64,000 nt of DNA from Brienomyrus brachyistius (Eukaryota; Chordata; Actinopteri; Osteoglossiformes; Mormyridae), in the NCBI RefSeq assembly GCF_023856365.1, contig NC_064548.1, positions 20,322,461 through 20,386,460 on the forward strand, given 5' to 3'. Numbering within the stretch: the first letter of the stretch is position 1; each line of letters begins with the position of its first letter. Position numbers and translations under genes: made by a program. Below are positions 1-11,282 of the stretch, in pieces. Below the pieces are notes generated by a model. It was not told the DNA's origin, searched no databases, and saw nothing but the letters and a program-made list of their open reading frames with translations.

Positions 1-581
1 ATCCTTCCATCTCTGAAGGCGAAAACATCTCGCTACCAGCTCGACCACAGACTCAGCATTCCGTTTTTAGCGATTTTTCTTTCTTTTTCTTTTTCATGGT
101 GGGTGGGGTGACCAATAGGAGGCATGCATTTGTTTACGTCTTGCTGTCTCTGCAGAGGATATGCAGTGATAAGTCTAACTCCGAGGTCAGCGACCTTTTT
201 AAAGCAACGAGCCATTTTCTCCCAAATTTCTGATCCAAGATTTACAAAGAACCACAGTGGGTAAAGAAGGGGGTTTGAGATACAGTTTTTTAATGTGATA
301 TGTGTATATATGCATTTAGCACAAAAATAATACTGCAAGTACTTACAAAAACTATTATAAAAAAACTGTAACTCTACTCTCAGGTTTAAATCACTCGAAC
401 GCGTAACAGCGCTTAGGTGACTAACAATACAACATTGATTTAGTTCTGTAGCGATCGTCTTCACTCTCATCCCTCCTTTCGTTTGGCTCTGTAGTCGTCT
501 GCTCTTCCCTCTCCACTTCAGTACTGTAACTCTGCTGACTGAGCAGTGCAAACTGTGCTCACCACTCAGCTGCCTATGATA

Positions 582-808
582 TGTAAATCAGAGGAAATAT
601 AATAATTTTTACGAAGACCTGGGAAGGTATGGTGACGATTTACTACAAAAACTATATGAAAGAATTAGGAATCCCAATAAACGTTGAAGCGTACATCCAA
701 TCTCAGGTTCTTAAGAAAGCTCCGGAACACGTACCATTTAACCAGTGAGGTGATCTCGTTTTAGCAAATGACTTTGAGGAAGATGTAAATTATGCAGTTA
801 AGACGTAA
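582..808 (+). pseudogene. Decayed short reading frame of unknown origin
   Basis: One frame reads from about 582 through an ATG at 629 and an in-frame TGA at 746-748 to a TAA at 806-808. The residues after the ATG (KNYMKELGIPINVEAYIQ, then KKAPEHVPFNQ, stop, GDLVLANDFEEDVNYAVKT) look like ordinary globular protein rather than random translation: balanced composition and regularly placed charges. Replacing the stop by Trp (TGG to TGA) would give one continuous frame, so it may be a fragment of a processed pseudogene or a transposon protein. I do not recognise the family. It could also be chance. Confidence 0.3.
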
Positions 809-1295
809 CAGATGCGTGCGACAGACATATACTTAACACACATATACTTTCCCATATATATAAGAAATACTGAAACGAAAAATTATATTAATCTATAAAT
901 AAGTGATTTATCTTTACGAAAGTATTATCATACTATGTTATGACATGAAAATGTGAATTCTTCTATCTACGAGAAGAACCGCAGCCTTGTGGTAAAAGAG
1001 TGTCAGGTTGCCGACACCTGGTCTTACTCATTCTCTCTAAAATCCCAGTACTGACCAGTGTGTTGTCAGTAAAGCACTTTGTAAAGTTCCCCCTAAACAT
1101 TCTATGTTGACCCCCGAAACTGTCCTGAGGAATTTACCCGCAGGATTCAGGACAGTCCAGGAAGGCGAGCGCACCCGTGGACTGTGTCTGCATGGGCCAT
1201 TCGGCTGTTTGATCCTTATGTAGGACAGGAGAAACTTTGGAGATGTGTAAATCTTTTGAAATAGATGTGAACGTCACAGAATTGATCTGTGATCC

Positions 1296-1375
1296 AGCTA
1301 ACGGCTTGACTTTAATTATTGTGGAGCTAACGGCTTGACTTTAATTATTGTGGAGTATTGTGGAGTATTGTGGAG
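1296..1375. repeat. Small local tandem duplication
   Basis: The segment gctaacggcttgactttaat with its continuation attattgtggag occurs twice in direct succession, followed by further partial copies of tattgtggag. This looks like recent replication slippage; no function is evident. Confidence 0.7.
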
Positions 1376-1823
1376 TCACACAGATGTGTTTATGAAAGTG
1401 CCGTCTCCAGATGCTCCCTGAAAGACAGACGTCGAAAATCTCCACCACTGACCCCCAGCGGAAGTCATGAACATTCCGGAAATGAAATGAGGGGAGGTGA
1501 CCCCAAACTTACCATCTCCGTCTCAAATTGACCGGCGCCTAAACCGTTGAAGTAGTGAACCCTTGAGAAGCGAACTAAACCTGAAAAAAACTGAAGCTGG
1601 ACTGACTGCTGCGAGACAAATAATAAACCACGTTGGCAGGAGCCATAAACTTGTCAGGAGGACAACGAGGTAGTGATACCTCCAAGCTGAAACCTGGGAG
1701 TCGTTTCACTCCTGCTGGGCAGGTGGAAACTTCAGCAGAGCACTCTACATTAGTATGACCTTGGGGACGTCAGTCTGGGTTGTAAGCAGTCGTATTTATC
1801 CATAACATAACACAATGTGCTGG

Positions 1824-1987
1824 CAGAGGTGGAATGTTCAGTTCTGGTTCAGAAAGTACAAATCCAGATCAAGATTTTGTTTCAACCAACCAGTTGTCTA
1901 TAAAGAGTCACGTTCATAGAGTGCCGGTTGGCTGAAAAAAATCCTGATCTGGATTTTTACTTTCTGGACCTGAACTCTCCATCTCTG
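1824..1987. mobile_element. hAT-type foldback MITE, copy 1 (perfect TSD)
   Basis: A 164-bp element with long inverted arms. It begins cagaggtgg and ends ccatctctg, with internal inverted copies of the 'aatccagatcaagatttt' segment. It is flanked by a perfect 8-bp direct repeat, tgtgctgg (1816-1823 and 1988-1995), the target-site duplication size of hAT transposons. No coding capacity. Copies 2 and 3 are at 33952-34111 and 38373-38536. Confidence 0.85.
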
Positions 1988-3254
1988 TGTGCTGGTGTGA
2001 GCCTCCCATGAACCTGACCAGGATTATTGCTCAGAAGATGGATGGTTGTTTGGATGGATGGAGGATTACGCTACATTAGCGCGCCAGATCTCTTTACGCC
2101 CGAGCAAAGATGACCATTCCTAGTGGACAAAGAAGCCCAGATAACGTAACCCAAGAGGTCTGTCTTAAGGTCAGGATTATCTTTAAAGCGCCGGCCCTCA
2201 AATAGGGACTAGTCGCGATGAAGTATAGATTGGAACAAAGAAAAACCTTCACAATGGGGGGTGGGCGGGGTGTACTGGGGGGTTCTTGTGGTAACCCTGG
2301 AGACGCCATCAGCTACTGGGGTGTTTTGTAACAGTGTGACTTGCTGGATGTGTAGCGGCTCCCATCTGTAGCTCTGCAGGCCCCCCTGAGCACTATCCTG
2401 GGTTCGAGGCAGCACCGTGAAACAGAGCTCCTTTCTGGGGGATGTGGGGGGGTTCGGGAGATCAGGCAGGGCTCTGCCGCCACCATCACACCCCATCCAT
2501 GTAGCCCAGAAGGGCGGCGCTCTCTCAAACACCCCCCTTCCCGCGCCCTTGCGTTCGAACAGAGTTCCCCTCTGCTCAGTGAAATCCGTCTTCGTCTCCC
2601 CAGGCTGGTTTTATTTCTGTCGCCCCAGCAAGCCAAACACACCTGATCTGCGATTAGTCCCCCGCGGCCCATAATCCACCTGCCCCTCCCGCCCCCCGGC
2701 CTAGCGAAACCGGAGTCGGACCGTTTCATCTGACTTGCTTGTTTTGGGCCTGAAATGCCCGAATATTAGTGGAAATAAATAAAGGACGGGGGAGGGGGGC
2801 CTCTGTTTCAGTGCCCCATGAACGTGCAGCTCTCATATGCTTTATTTTCCTAAGACGCCTTGCTTTTTACTAGACAGCAGTGAGATGAAGAATGAAAATG
2901 GGCTGATCGTGGCATATGAGTGCCGTTTGGTGCCGCCTCTCCTTCTCTCAAGCTGTTTTTCCCCTGGCTGCTGGAGCCCATCTGAGTGAGACTCCCGGGA
3001 GAAGACGAGTTGGGGCCTGGCCCCCAGTGCAGACGGCGTGGATCAGGCTGCTGGGACGCCCAGGAGGGCAGCGGGAAGATTCGGCTTAGTGTCAGGAGGG
3101 ATCCGCATTTTTACTCACTCTCTGCATGCCCTGATCAAGTACGCTGGGGAAATGGGGGACACCTGTGTCCGTTTGTTTCTGCAGTGACACCCCCAGAGGA
3201 ATGTGTGAAAGCCCAGGGGCCTTCGTCCCAGGGTGTGGTGGGCATTTGTCAACC

Positions 3255-3397
3255 CAGTCCTGGGGCACCCCCAGACAGTCCACATTTTTTACCCCCTCCC
3301 AGCACACCTGTACAGTGTTCTTTATTGCTTGATTGTTTGGTTCAGGTGTGCTGGGAGGGGGCAAAAATGTGGACTGTCTGCCCCCCCCCCCTCCAGA
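3255..3397. repeat. Long palindrome, probable foldback MITE
   Basis: Two arms of about 38-39 bp (cagacagtccacattttt through cccagcacacctg, and its inverted copy caggtgtgctggg through gtggactgtctg) match apart from one or two positions and are separated by a loop of about 34 bp. The outer flanks (cctggggcaccccc and the C-rich ctccag) extend the symmetry weakly. This resembles the short palindromic elements common in fish genomes. A hairpin RNA would fold very stably, but no evidence of transcription is visible. Confidence 0.7.
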
Positions 3398-5375
3398 ACT
3401 TTTAAAGAGCAGCGTGGCTTTTTAAGAGCTACACTCTCGCCTGCTGCTTCGCCTTTTGAAATATTGCCGGTGTCATTTCTCCTTCACGTTTCAGATTGTG
3501 CTGAATATTTTTCCCATTAAACAGCAGATTTGCTTTGGAAAGCAGCCCCACATCGTCGATGGGCTGCTGCGGGGGGGGGGGGGGGGGGGGCGGCATCAGC
3601 TCACTCTCATTACTTTTTAATGGGGGAAAACTCTGATATTTTATATGCGTGACACAGAAAACGGAGCAGCTTGTAAAGCAGAGGCGGAGAGATTCTGGCG
3701 CCCCCTCTGTGGTCCGGGCAATACTGTGGTCAGACAGGAGTGGGCTAGCATTTTGAGGGACCCTAACTGTGAGGATCAGAGGCCCTGGGGGGGCGGGGGG
3801 GGGGGGCGCTGTCTCTCTAAACTATGTCTACCCAGAAATTGGGGCTTATTCACTCCCCAGCCACCCCAATGGATATAAGGGTAGAAATCTCCAAGTTGTC
3901 TGGGTCCCTTGGTAATGCTATTTGCTCAGGGGGTTTGTAGGTTGATGGTCAGCCCTGGTGTCCACGTGCTTCGCTCAGGGGTGAGACCGTGATGAGAAGG
4001 TCCCGCCCGCCATGATGTACTTTCACGCCGTTGTGCTGGGTCATGCTTTGAGCTCCTTCAAGTGCTGGATCATACGCAGAACAATGAAGGGGGGGGGGTC
4101 GCTACAGCAACCGCGCCTCATTTGTGCTGAAAAGGGGGGGTGAACGCGGGTGACGTGTGAGCCGTGCGGGGGGTCCCAGACCCTCGTCCGCTTTGACAAA
4201 TGGGGCCGAGCGGAAGGTCATCAGTCCTATGCGGGAGAGGCGTCCCGATAAAACAGCCGAATTAATCACTGCGAGGACGTGCTGGCGGTTCCCAGCGACA
4301 CGCCATTTTCTCCCTTACGGGGCGTTTTCCCCGGCCTGCCGGGGGGGCTCTGTCCCTGTGATAACCACCTCTTTGTTCAGCTAATAAAATTAATAAATAC
4401 AATGCCTATGGAGAACAATTTACAGATCACAAACAGAAGTGCCGTTTTCCAACCGTAAGCGTTACAGCCTACAGTTTCTGTCCCTAAGTTTGTGTCTGTC
4501 AGTCATTTTAGTTCAGTTTATTTTTTTTCTTTTACTGCAGTCTGTCACACTGACATCTGTGATGCTCTGACCTCCCATGCAAGGCATCCCAAGCCTTGTG
4601 ATTCTGCAGATGCTAGTCTACATGACAGGGAATACAACATGTAAAGAAACATGGTTTAATTTCTCCCAGAGGCAGAAAATGTGAATCGTGCACAAGTCTG
4701 TGCAATTAAAAATAATATAAAATCAGGCATCACAGATTATGGAGAGACGGAGAGACGGATGTCGGGTGTGTGTGGGCAGAAGTATGTAAATAATACAGCA
4801 CTTCGGCAGCTAACTCTGTGCCAAAGCCAGGAGGGAGGCCGCCAGCGTAATGAAACAGGCTGGAGCTCTCTGCCGTCCTGCGGAGGCCGAGTTTCAGGGT
4901 GACCTCCGACTGACCTCCGCCATTCCCCCCCCCCCCCCCCCCCCAAGTGCTGGATTTGGTGGAGGTTCCAGTGCCTCGTGTCACACGGAGCCCAGACGCC
5001 GGCCTGCGTGGATATATGTGCAGCTCGCCTGTTAAAATGAATTTGCTGGTGTGTCGTTACAGCGACGTTCTGAGTTACGGGCTCTGCGTCGTTGCGCTGG
5101 CAGGCAGGCGAGGTGTTGCCCCCGCCCCCCCCCCCCCCCCCCCGCCCCCCCCGGACCTGATAATATACGGGAGGCAGTGCGCGTGGAAACCGGCAAGCTG
5201 GCCAAATCCGACTCTGCTGAGCCCCCCCTGTGAGAGAGGAACACGTGCTCTAGGGACCGGCAGGCATGTGCTTGCTGGAAGGGTAGGGGGGCAGCTTCAG
5301 GAACACAGAAAATGGGGTCATTTTAAGACGATGTGTGGATAATGTGTGTGCATCTGTGTTCTGTGTGTGTGTGGA

Positions 5376-5610
5376 TTATATCTATATAACATTGTGGGGA
5401 CCAAATGTCCCCCACAATGTAATAAAAACCTATTATTTTGACATTGTGGGGACCATTTTCAGGTCCCCACAAAGATCTGTGAATGCAATCAATAAACAAA
5501 AAATGCCAAAAGTTTCATATTTTGTTTGGTTACTTATGGTTAAGATTAGGGCTGGGTAGGGGGTAAGTTTGTCATGTTGGGATTAGAGTGAATGGAGAGT
5601 CCCCACAAAC
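5376..5610 (+). repeat. GTGGGGACC interspersed repeat, copy 1
   Basis: Starts in attgtggggaccaaatgtcc, passes through 'tttgtttggttacttatggtt' wording and 'agggctgggtaggg', and ends near gtccccacaaac. Close relatives lie at 34943-35190 (same strand) and 41742-41982 (opposite strand). A short TG repeat borders its left end. No coding capacity. Confidence 0.75.
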
Positions 5611-8600
5611 CTCTGTGTGTGTCTGTGGGTGTGTGATATGTATCTATATGTGTTGGTGCTTCCTGTGCGTTTGTTTTATTTATGTTTCTGAGCTGTCAGT
5701 GTGTGCATTGTTTATGCCGCCTGTGTTTGTCTGTTTGATGTGTATCTGTGCTGTCTCTGTGCCTGTGCAGTCCTTGTGGAATGTCGTCTGTGTTTCGGTG
5801 TGTGTGTGTGTGTTTTCTCAGAGCTGTCTGTATCTGCCTTGTTTGTGCTGCCTGTGTGTCTGCATGGCTTACATGCTTGTGTGTCTGTGTGTTTGTGTAA
5901 TGCATGGTGGTACACAGTCATGCAGCTGCTGTGTGCCTGAGTAGTCATGTGTAGATCTCCAGAGGGCGCAGCGGTGATTGGCGAGTGGGCGGGTTAGTTG
6001 ATGTAATGAATAGGTAGGAGGCCCTACTTGCTCTGTTCAGGGAGTTGGTGCAGCCTCCGCCCTATCTGGCTCCCCATAGTGCTGGCTAGACGCGTCTGAA
6101 AGCACTCAGCATCTAGTATGTAAACTCTGTAACCCACACGCCGGCTTGTAGCCATTCGTAGGCGCTGGTGTCCGAGTGGACAGATAAACAGAAATGGGGA
6201 TTCCTAGATACACGTGATCTCCTCCTACGAATGTCGTAAACACCCTTCCTTCACTTAGCTTCGTGACAAATGACCCGACTTGCCTCCAAACCACGAGATG
6301 AACTGGCTGCTATGTAAATTAATGAATCACGTAGCCCAGACATGCACTCGCCCGTCAGCCCGCAAACCCAAAGCCCCAACTGCCCCTCTCGGACTTCGGG
6401 GGTCGCGGCATGGCGGGGCAGTGGAGGGCGTCGTCCCCGGAGTGTTGAGGGTCTCTGCGGATGGATCACGTCTTCTGCACACACTGTAAAAATGTCAGAA
6501 GTGGTTCTCCCGCAGGAGTGTGATATAGCGCTTAGTGGCGTGCTTTGCATAACACCGCAGAGTTAGTCCCTAAATCTGCCCTGTAAGTACCCTTCATTAC
6601 GCTTTATTGCCGGCGGCCCGCCTCCTCGCATTCCCCAGCGCTTACGCCATCCCCCCTTGGCCGTGAGGACGGGGCTCTCCTTTGAAGGAGCCTCCACTGA
6701 CTCTGTCCAGCACTGCTCTGCAGACAAGCTGCATTTCTCCTAAGAAACGTCCCCTTTCGGATTGTAGGTTCTCCCTAAACGTTGCAGTCGCGGGGACAGT
6801 AATTCGGCGAAGGCTTCCTGACTGTCAGTCATTTTAGTTCCGCCTTCGGCGAAGGCTTCCTGACGCCGCTTGTTTAGCGGATTTCACGCGGCACAGACGG
6901 TCCTCGGGGATCTGAAGAGATCCCTCACAGGGCTTTAGTGCTCCTTTGTCTGAAGAGTTCTCTGAGGACGTCCTGGAGAGCGGAGCTCAGCGAGACAAAG
7001 GCACAAATCCTTGCAGTTTGTTTTTTGGTTGCGCTGGCTTGACGTGTAGATTACAGTTGGCTCCGCGTACAGGGAACTGAGATTTGGCTTCATGCCCTGA
7101 CCTTAATAGGCACCTAGCGGGTGGCTCTGATTGGCATCTCGGTTGGAAGTCAGGAACCCCCCCCTCCATCCCCCCATGGTCAGATGGCATTTGGCAGCAA
7201 AGTGGAGAGGAGAAAGCCATAAGCAGAGAGTCTGTCTAATTCCCGCTAACGATGTAAAGCCTTGATCTATTCGGCCACCACGTGCGCACTGGTGCCCATA
7301 GAGACACGGCTGTTTCATGCTTTGTGTAAAATCGCAGTGTAATGCAGTTTTTCTGTTGGTAGAGTGAGTGTCGCATTGCTACATCATCCCGCCTCGTAAT
7401 CCTCACTGCCAAAGGAGCACGAGAATGAGAGGAAAGTCTGTTTTTGGGTATTTTTTGGGTTTGTATAACAAGTTTATTTTGAATGTTTATTATTGTGTCA
7501 TTTAAATTACTGAAGATGGCTTTCAAAAGTACAGCAGTGAAGCACTGAAAATCAGCTTGAGATGTAGACACTTGTGATGGAAAGCTTTGTGTCAAATGCA
7601 TCTGAAGGACAGGCTCTGCATTGCAAGGATAACAGACTAATCTTTTGTCTCTTGCGTCCATCACTTCTGCTACCCCGCCGCCCCCCCCCCCTCCCCACCC
7701 TGATTGCCGTGTGTCAGTGCTGCAGTTCCCCAGACACCAAGAACCCTCAGGGGCTCCTGATCGTGGTGCCAAAGCCTACAGACCTAAACAGAGGGAACCT
7801 TTGTTTCTCTTACCCACCTTGGTTTTTTTTTTACAAGGTCTATGTTAATGGTTAAGGTACCATGAAAGATGAATGAATGACAGGGCTTTCCAGATGAGTT
7901 TGAGCCTGCACTGATGTGTGACAGGTAATTATAACCCAGACAACAGCAAGGGCTTCAAACAGCAGGTTCTGGGCGGAGTTTCGGTCCTGTTTTATTACTG
8001 TTTGTTTCTCCTGCATGATGTAGCCAGAAGTCATTATATTCATGTTGTAGGTGCTTTTGGTGCCACCGCTTTGAGAGAGACTCGCTACCCTATTGGGGCC
8101 AGAAAACGCCTTCCGCTGGTGTAGTGTCCCCAGCAGCCCTGTAGACAAAAATAAATTTAGTTGGGGGTTCCACATGTCCCCTCAGATATGTCCATCTCGG
8201 CTGATTTTTCCATGCAGTAAATTTTGACGATATCCTCAGTAGATGTTGCCGAATATTTTTCATTTTCTTTTTTTTTGGGGGGGGGGTGGGGGGGCGGCAA
8301 TAATTTCTTCAGTTTTACTACATGGCTTCGTGCCTGGTGGAGAGCAAACAGATTTTGACCTGTGATTTTACTGCATTTAATGGCTACATGCATGGTCCGC
8401 AGTTCCACCGTCCCCCTAAAATGGTATTTAAGGTCCGGTCTCTTTAAAGGTAGTGTTGCCAGACTGCAATAAACAAACGGGGGGGGGGGGAAGCAAGCAG
8501 ATTAACATTGTCTCCAGTAAACTGAGCGTGAAGTTAATTGAAATCTTTCAAGCTTACTTAAAGAAGAATAAAACCTTAATATGTGACTTGCGGAGTGTGT

Positions 8601-9607
8601 CTCCTTAGAGCTTTCAGACTGTCTGAAACAGCTGTTTCAGGATGTTAGGTCTTTTCCCCAGCCACACTTTAATAAATAAATAATGCATTTTTAAATTATT
8701 TGTGGAGGCGTGTAATTAAGGAGCAAATTATTAATTTGACAGAGTAAATGTCGCATCCGATGCTGTGAATTGCTTCCAGCCTGGGTGTGGGAAAACCATG
8801 CTGTAATGCTGTGAGAAGCTGGGGGTCCCCTATGCTGAGAACAGCTGGCCACTCGCGGTGGGTCATGACACTACCCAGAATTCCCTTGTGGTTACTCTGC
8901 CTGTTTCCAGATGAAGCTACTTCTGAGCAATTAATCACATCCTTTCCATACTTTAGACATTCCTCACACCTGGGAAAATGCTCTGTGGACTCTGTAAGGC
9001 CAGTGGGGAAGAGCACCTGACATGCATAATGATTTAACATTGTTTCCTGTGTATATTTCAGAACACGGGAATTCTGCACGGTTTCTAAAAGTACAAAATA
9101 TTAGGCGGCAGCCTTGGACACTGAAAGGCATGGAAAGGCTGGCCATCGTCACAGTCTGTTCACACGTTTGGCTGTTAGTATGCAGCAGGGGGTGGGGGTT
9201 ATATCTACATCAGATTTCCATAGCTGCAAATATTAACAAGCAGTCCTGAAACATGACTTATGAGACACAGGTTACCTCTGCAGGTCTAAGAAAGAAGTTT
9301 CTTCTTGAAGAACAAGGAAAGATGTTAAGCTGCCTGTTCATGCATTTTATGTGTGTTAAGTACAAACAGCCTGCTGTCTATTGTACATTTCTTTAGCAGA
9401 AGATCAGAATCCTGCCAAGCGGCAGTGAGTTACCATACGTCATGCTGTATGGTATTTCATCTCTAATGTACTTTTGTTCCGAAATGTGAAGCCTTGTTTG
9501 TTGGATCTACTCCATGCTGTGATTGATGTCAGAAGGATGAAGTTCGGAGCTGTGCTTTCCTCGAGAGACGCACCCAGTGACCGTCCTCTGCTTCTTCTTC
9601 TCCGCAG

Positions 9608-9681
9608 GAATATATGGACTTCCATAAATGTATCGAGGGGCTCGTCAAACAGTTGGAAGAAGAACGCAGGAATGTCAGAAG
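9608..9681 (+). CDS. nckap5: nckap5 exon A (first coding exon in window)
   Basis: Internal coding exon of a NCKAP5 (Nck-associated protein 5) orthologue. It opens in phase 0 after the acceptor ttctccgcag and encodes EYMDFHKCIEGLVKQLEEER followed by RNVR (24 codons) plus two bases (ag). From memory of the family this matches the N-terminal EYMDSNKYIEHLLTQLEEQ-type stretch of vertebrate NCKAP5, the start of its long coiled coil. The donor is AG|GCAAGT, a GC donor. Only this junction leaves 'ag', which joins the single g that opens the next exon to make an Arg codon and keeps the EKLAVARL frame. The preceding N-terminal exon(s) with the start Met were not found upstream. NCKAP5 is known as a NCK SH3-interacting, microtubule-associated family; that role is family knowledge, not visible in this exon. 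Confidence 0.85.
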
Positions 9682-9974
9682 GCAAGTGGTGATCTCTCTC
9701 GGCACGTTCTCTGTGCGTCTCCGGTCCGCGCCGATCCATGCGCAGTTTTACAGAAGCAGACGTGTCACGATGAGGTCATGGAGCTGCTTCTTATCATGTG
9801 GCTGGTTGCACGGTCATGCAGACGAGGCCTTCTGTAAGGTGGCCTGCAGCTGTAGGCTTGAGCAGAACTCCTGTGCTGGATTTACACTCACCAGGCGCCT
9901 GACTAATTCGTTTGTTCTGGTTTGTAATTTTTATTGACTGGACGGCCTTTGTTATAGAAGGCTCTGCGTGATAG

Positions 9975-10130
9975 GTAGCCGTTATTCTCTCTGGGATGGA
10001 GGGATAGATGCTTAAATGATGGCTACTTAACAGTTGGGGATTATTCTCTCGTGCAATGGGGGGTGGATATTTAACTATAAGGGATTATTGATTATTTTGT
10101 CCAACCAGGGTGATAGATACTTAGTACACA
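9975..10130. repeat. Diverged founder copies of the 44-bp repeat
   Basis: Before the regular array, imperfect versions of 'attattctct...gatagatgctta' occur near 9981, 10041 and 10091 with variable spacing. This looks like an ancestral or degenerate edge from which the homogeneous array grew. Confidence 0.6.
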
Positions 10131-11282
10131 GGGATTATTCTCTCAGGCTAGCGGGGTAGATGCCTACACTCTTAGGGATTATTCTCTCAGGCTAGCGAGG
10201 TAGATGCCTACACTGTTAGGGATTATTCTCTCAGGCTAGCGGGGTAGATGCCTACACTCTTAGGGATTATTCTCTCAGGCAAGCGGGGTAGATGCCTACA
10301 CTGTTAGGGATTATTCTCTCAGGCTAGCGAGGTAGATGCCTACACTCTTAGGGATTATTCTCTCAGGCAAGCGGGGTAGATGCCTACACTGTTAGGGATT
10401 ATTCTCTCAGGCTAGCGAGGTAGATGCCTACACTCTTAGGGATTATTCTCTCAGGCTAGCGGGGTAGATGCCTAAACTCTTAGGGATTATTCTCTCAGGC
10501 TAGCGGGGTAGATGCCTACACTGTTAGGGATTATTCTCTTAGGCTAGCGGGGTAGATGCCTACACTGTTAGGGATTATTCTCTTAGGCTAGCGGGGTGGA
10601 TGCCTACACTGTTAGGGATTATTCTCTCAGGCTAGCGGGGTGGATGCCTACACTCTTAGGGATTATTCTCTCAGGCTAGCGGGGTGGATGCCTACACTGT
10701 TAGGGATTATTCTCTCAGGCTAGCGGGGTTGATGCCTACACTGTTAGGGATTATTCTCTTAGGCTAGCGGGGTAGATGCCTACACTGTTAGGGATTATTC
10801 TCTTAGGCTAGCGGGGTGGATGCCTACACTGTTAGGGATTATTCTCTCAGGCTAGCGGGGTGGATGCCTACACTCTTAGGGATTATTCTCTCAGGCTAGC
10901 GGGGTGGATGCCTACACTCTTAGGGATTATTCTCTCAGGCTAGCGGGGTGGATGCCTACACTGTTAGGGATTATTCTCTTAGGCTAGCGGGGTAGATGCC
11001 TACACTGTTAGGGATTATTCTCTTAGGCTAGCGGGGTGGATGCCTACACTGTTAGGGATTATTCTCTCAGGCAAGCGGGGTTGATGCCTACACTGTTAGG
11101 GATTATTCTCTCAGGCTAGCGGGGTAGATGCCTACACTCTTAGGGATTATTCTCTCAGGCTAGCGGGGTAGATGCCTACACTCTTAGGGATTATTCTCTC
11201 AGGCTAGCGGGGTAGATGCCTACACTCTTAGGGATTATTCTCTCAGGCTAGCGGGGTAGATGCCTACACTGATTATTCTCTT
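10131..11282. repeat. 44-bp minisatellite, about 26 units
   Basis: The unit begins gggattattctctcaggcta and continues gcggggtagatgcctacactctta. Unit starts stay on an exact 44-bp grid from 10131 to 11231 (25 periods) without any indel; only substitutions differ (ctcagg/cttagg, gggg/gagg, gtaga/gtgga/gttga, actctta/actgtta). Paired cttagg units recur at 10521, 10741 and 10961, which is a 220-bp (5-unit) higher-order period. Diverged copies of the same motif precede the array from about 9975. Confidence 0.97.

Larger units (their letters stand above)
1..9607 (+). other. Upstream flank or intron of nckap5, no supported gene
   Basis: No exon of the NCKAP5 N-terminus was recognised here. Contents: a decayed short reading frame (582-808), a small tandem duplication near 1296-1370, a hAT MITE (1824-1987), a palindromic repeat (3255-3397), long C/G runs (3571-3590, 4927-4945, 5121-5152, 8277-8296), the GTGGGGACC repeat (5376-5610) and a TG-rich stretch (5610-5910). 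The remaining open frames are short and unsupported. Most likely this is intron 5' of exon A, because that exon has an acceptor and starts mid-protein. Confidence 0.7.

Noticed and set aside
33..551. 172-codon minus-strand frame as a gene
   Set aside because: No recognisable domain, low-complexity Lys/Glu and Cys/Tyr patches, and no supporting splice or promoter signal; a transposon fragment cannot be excluded.
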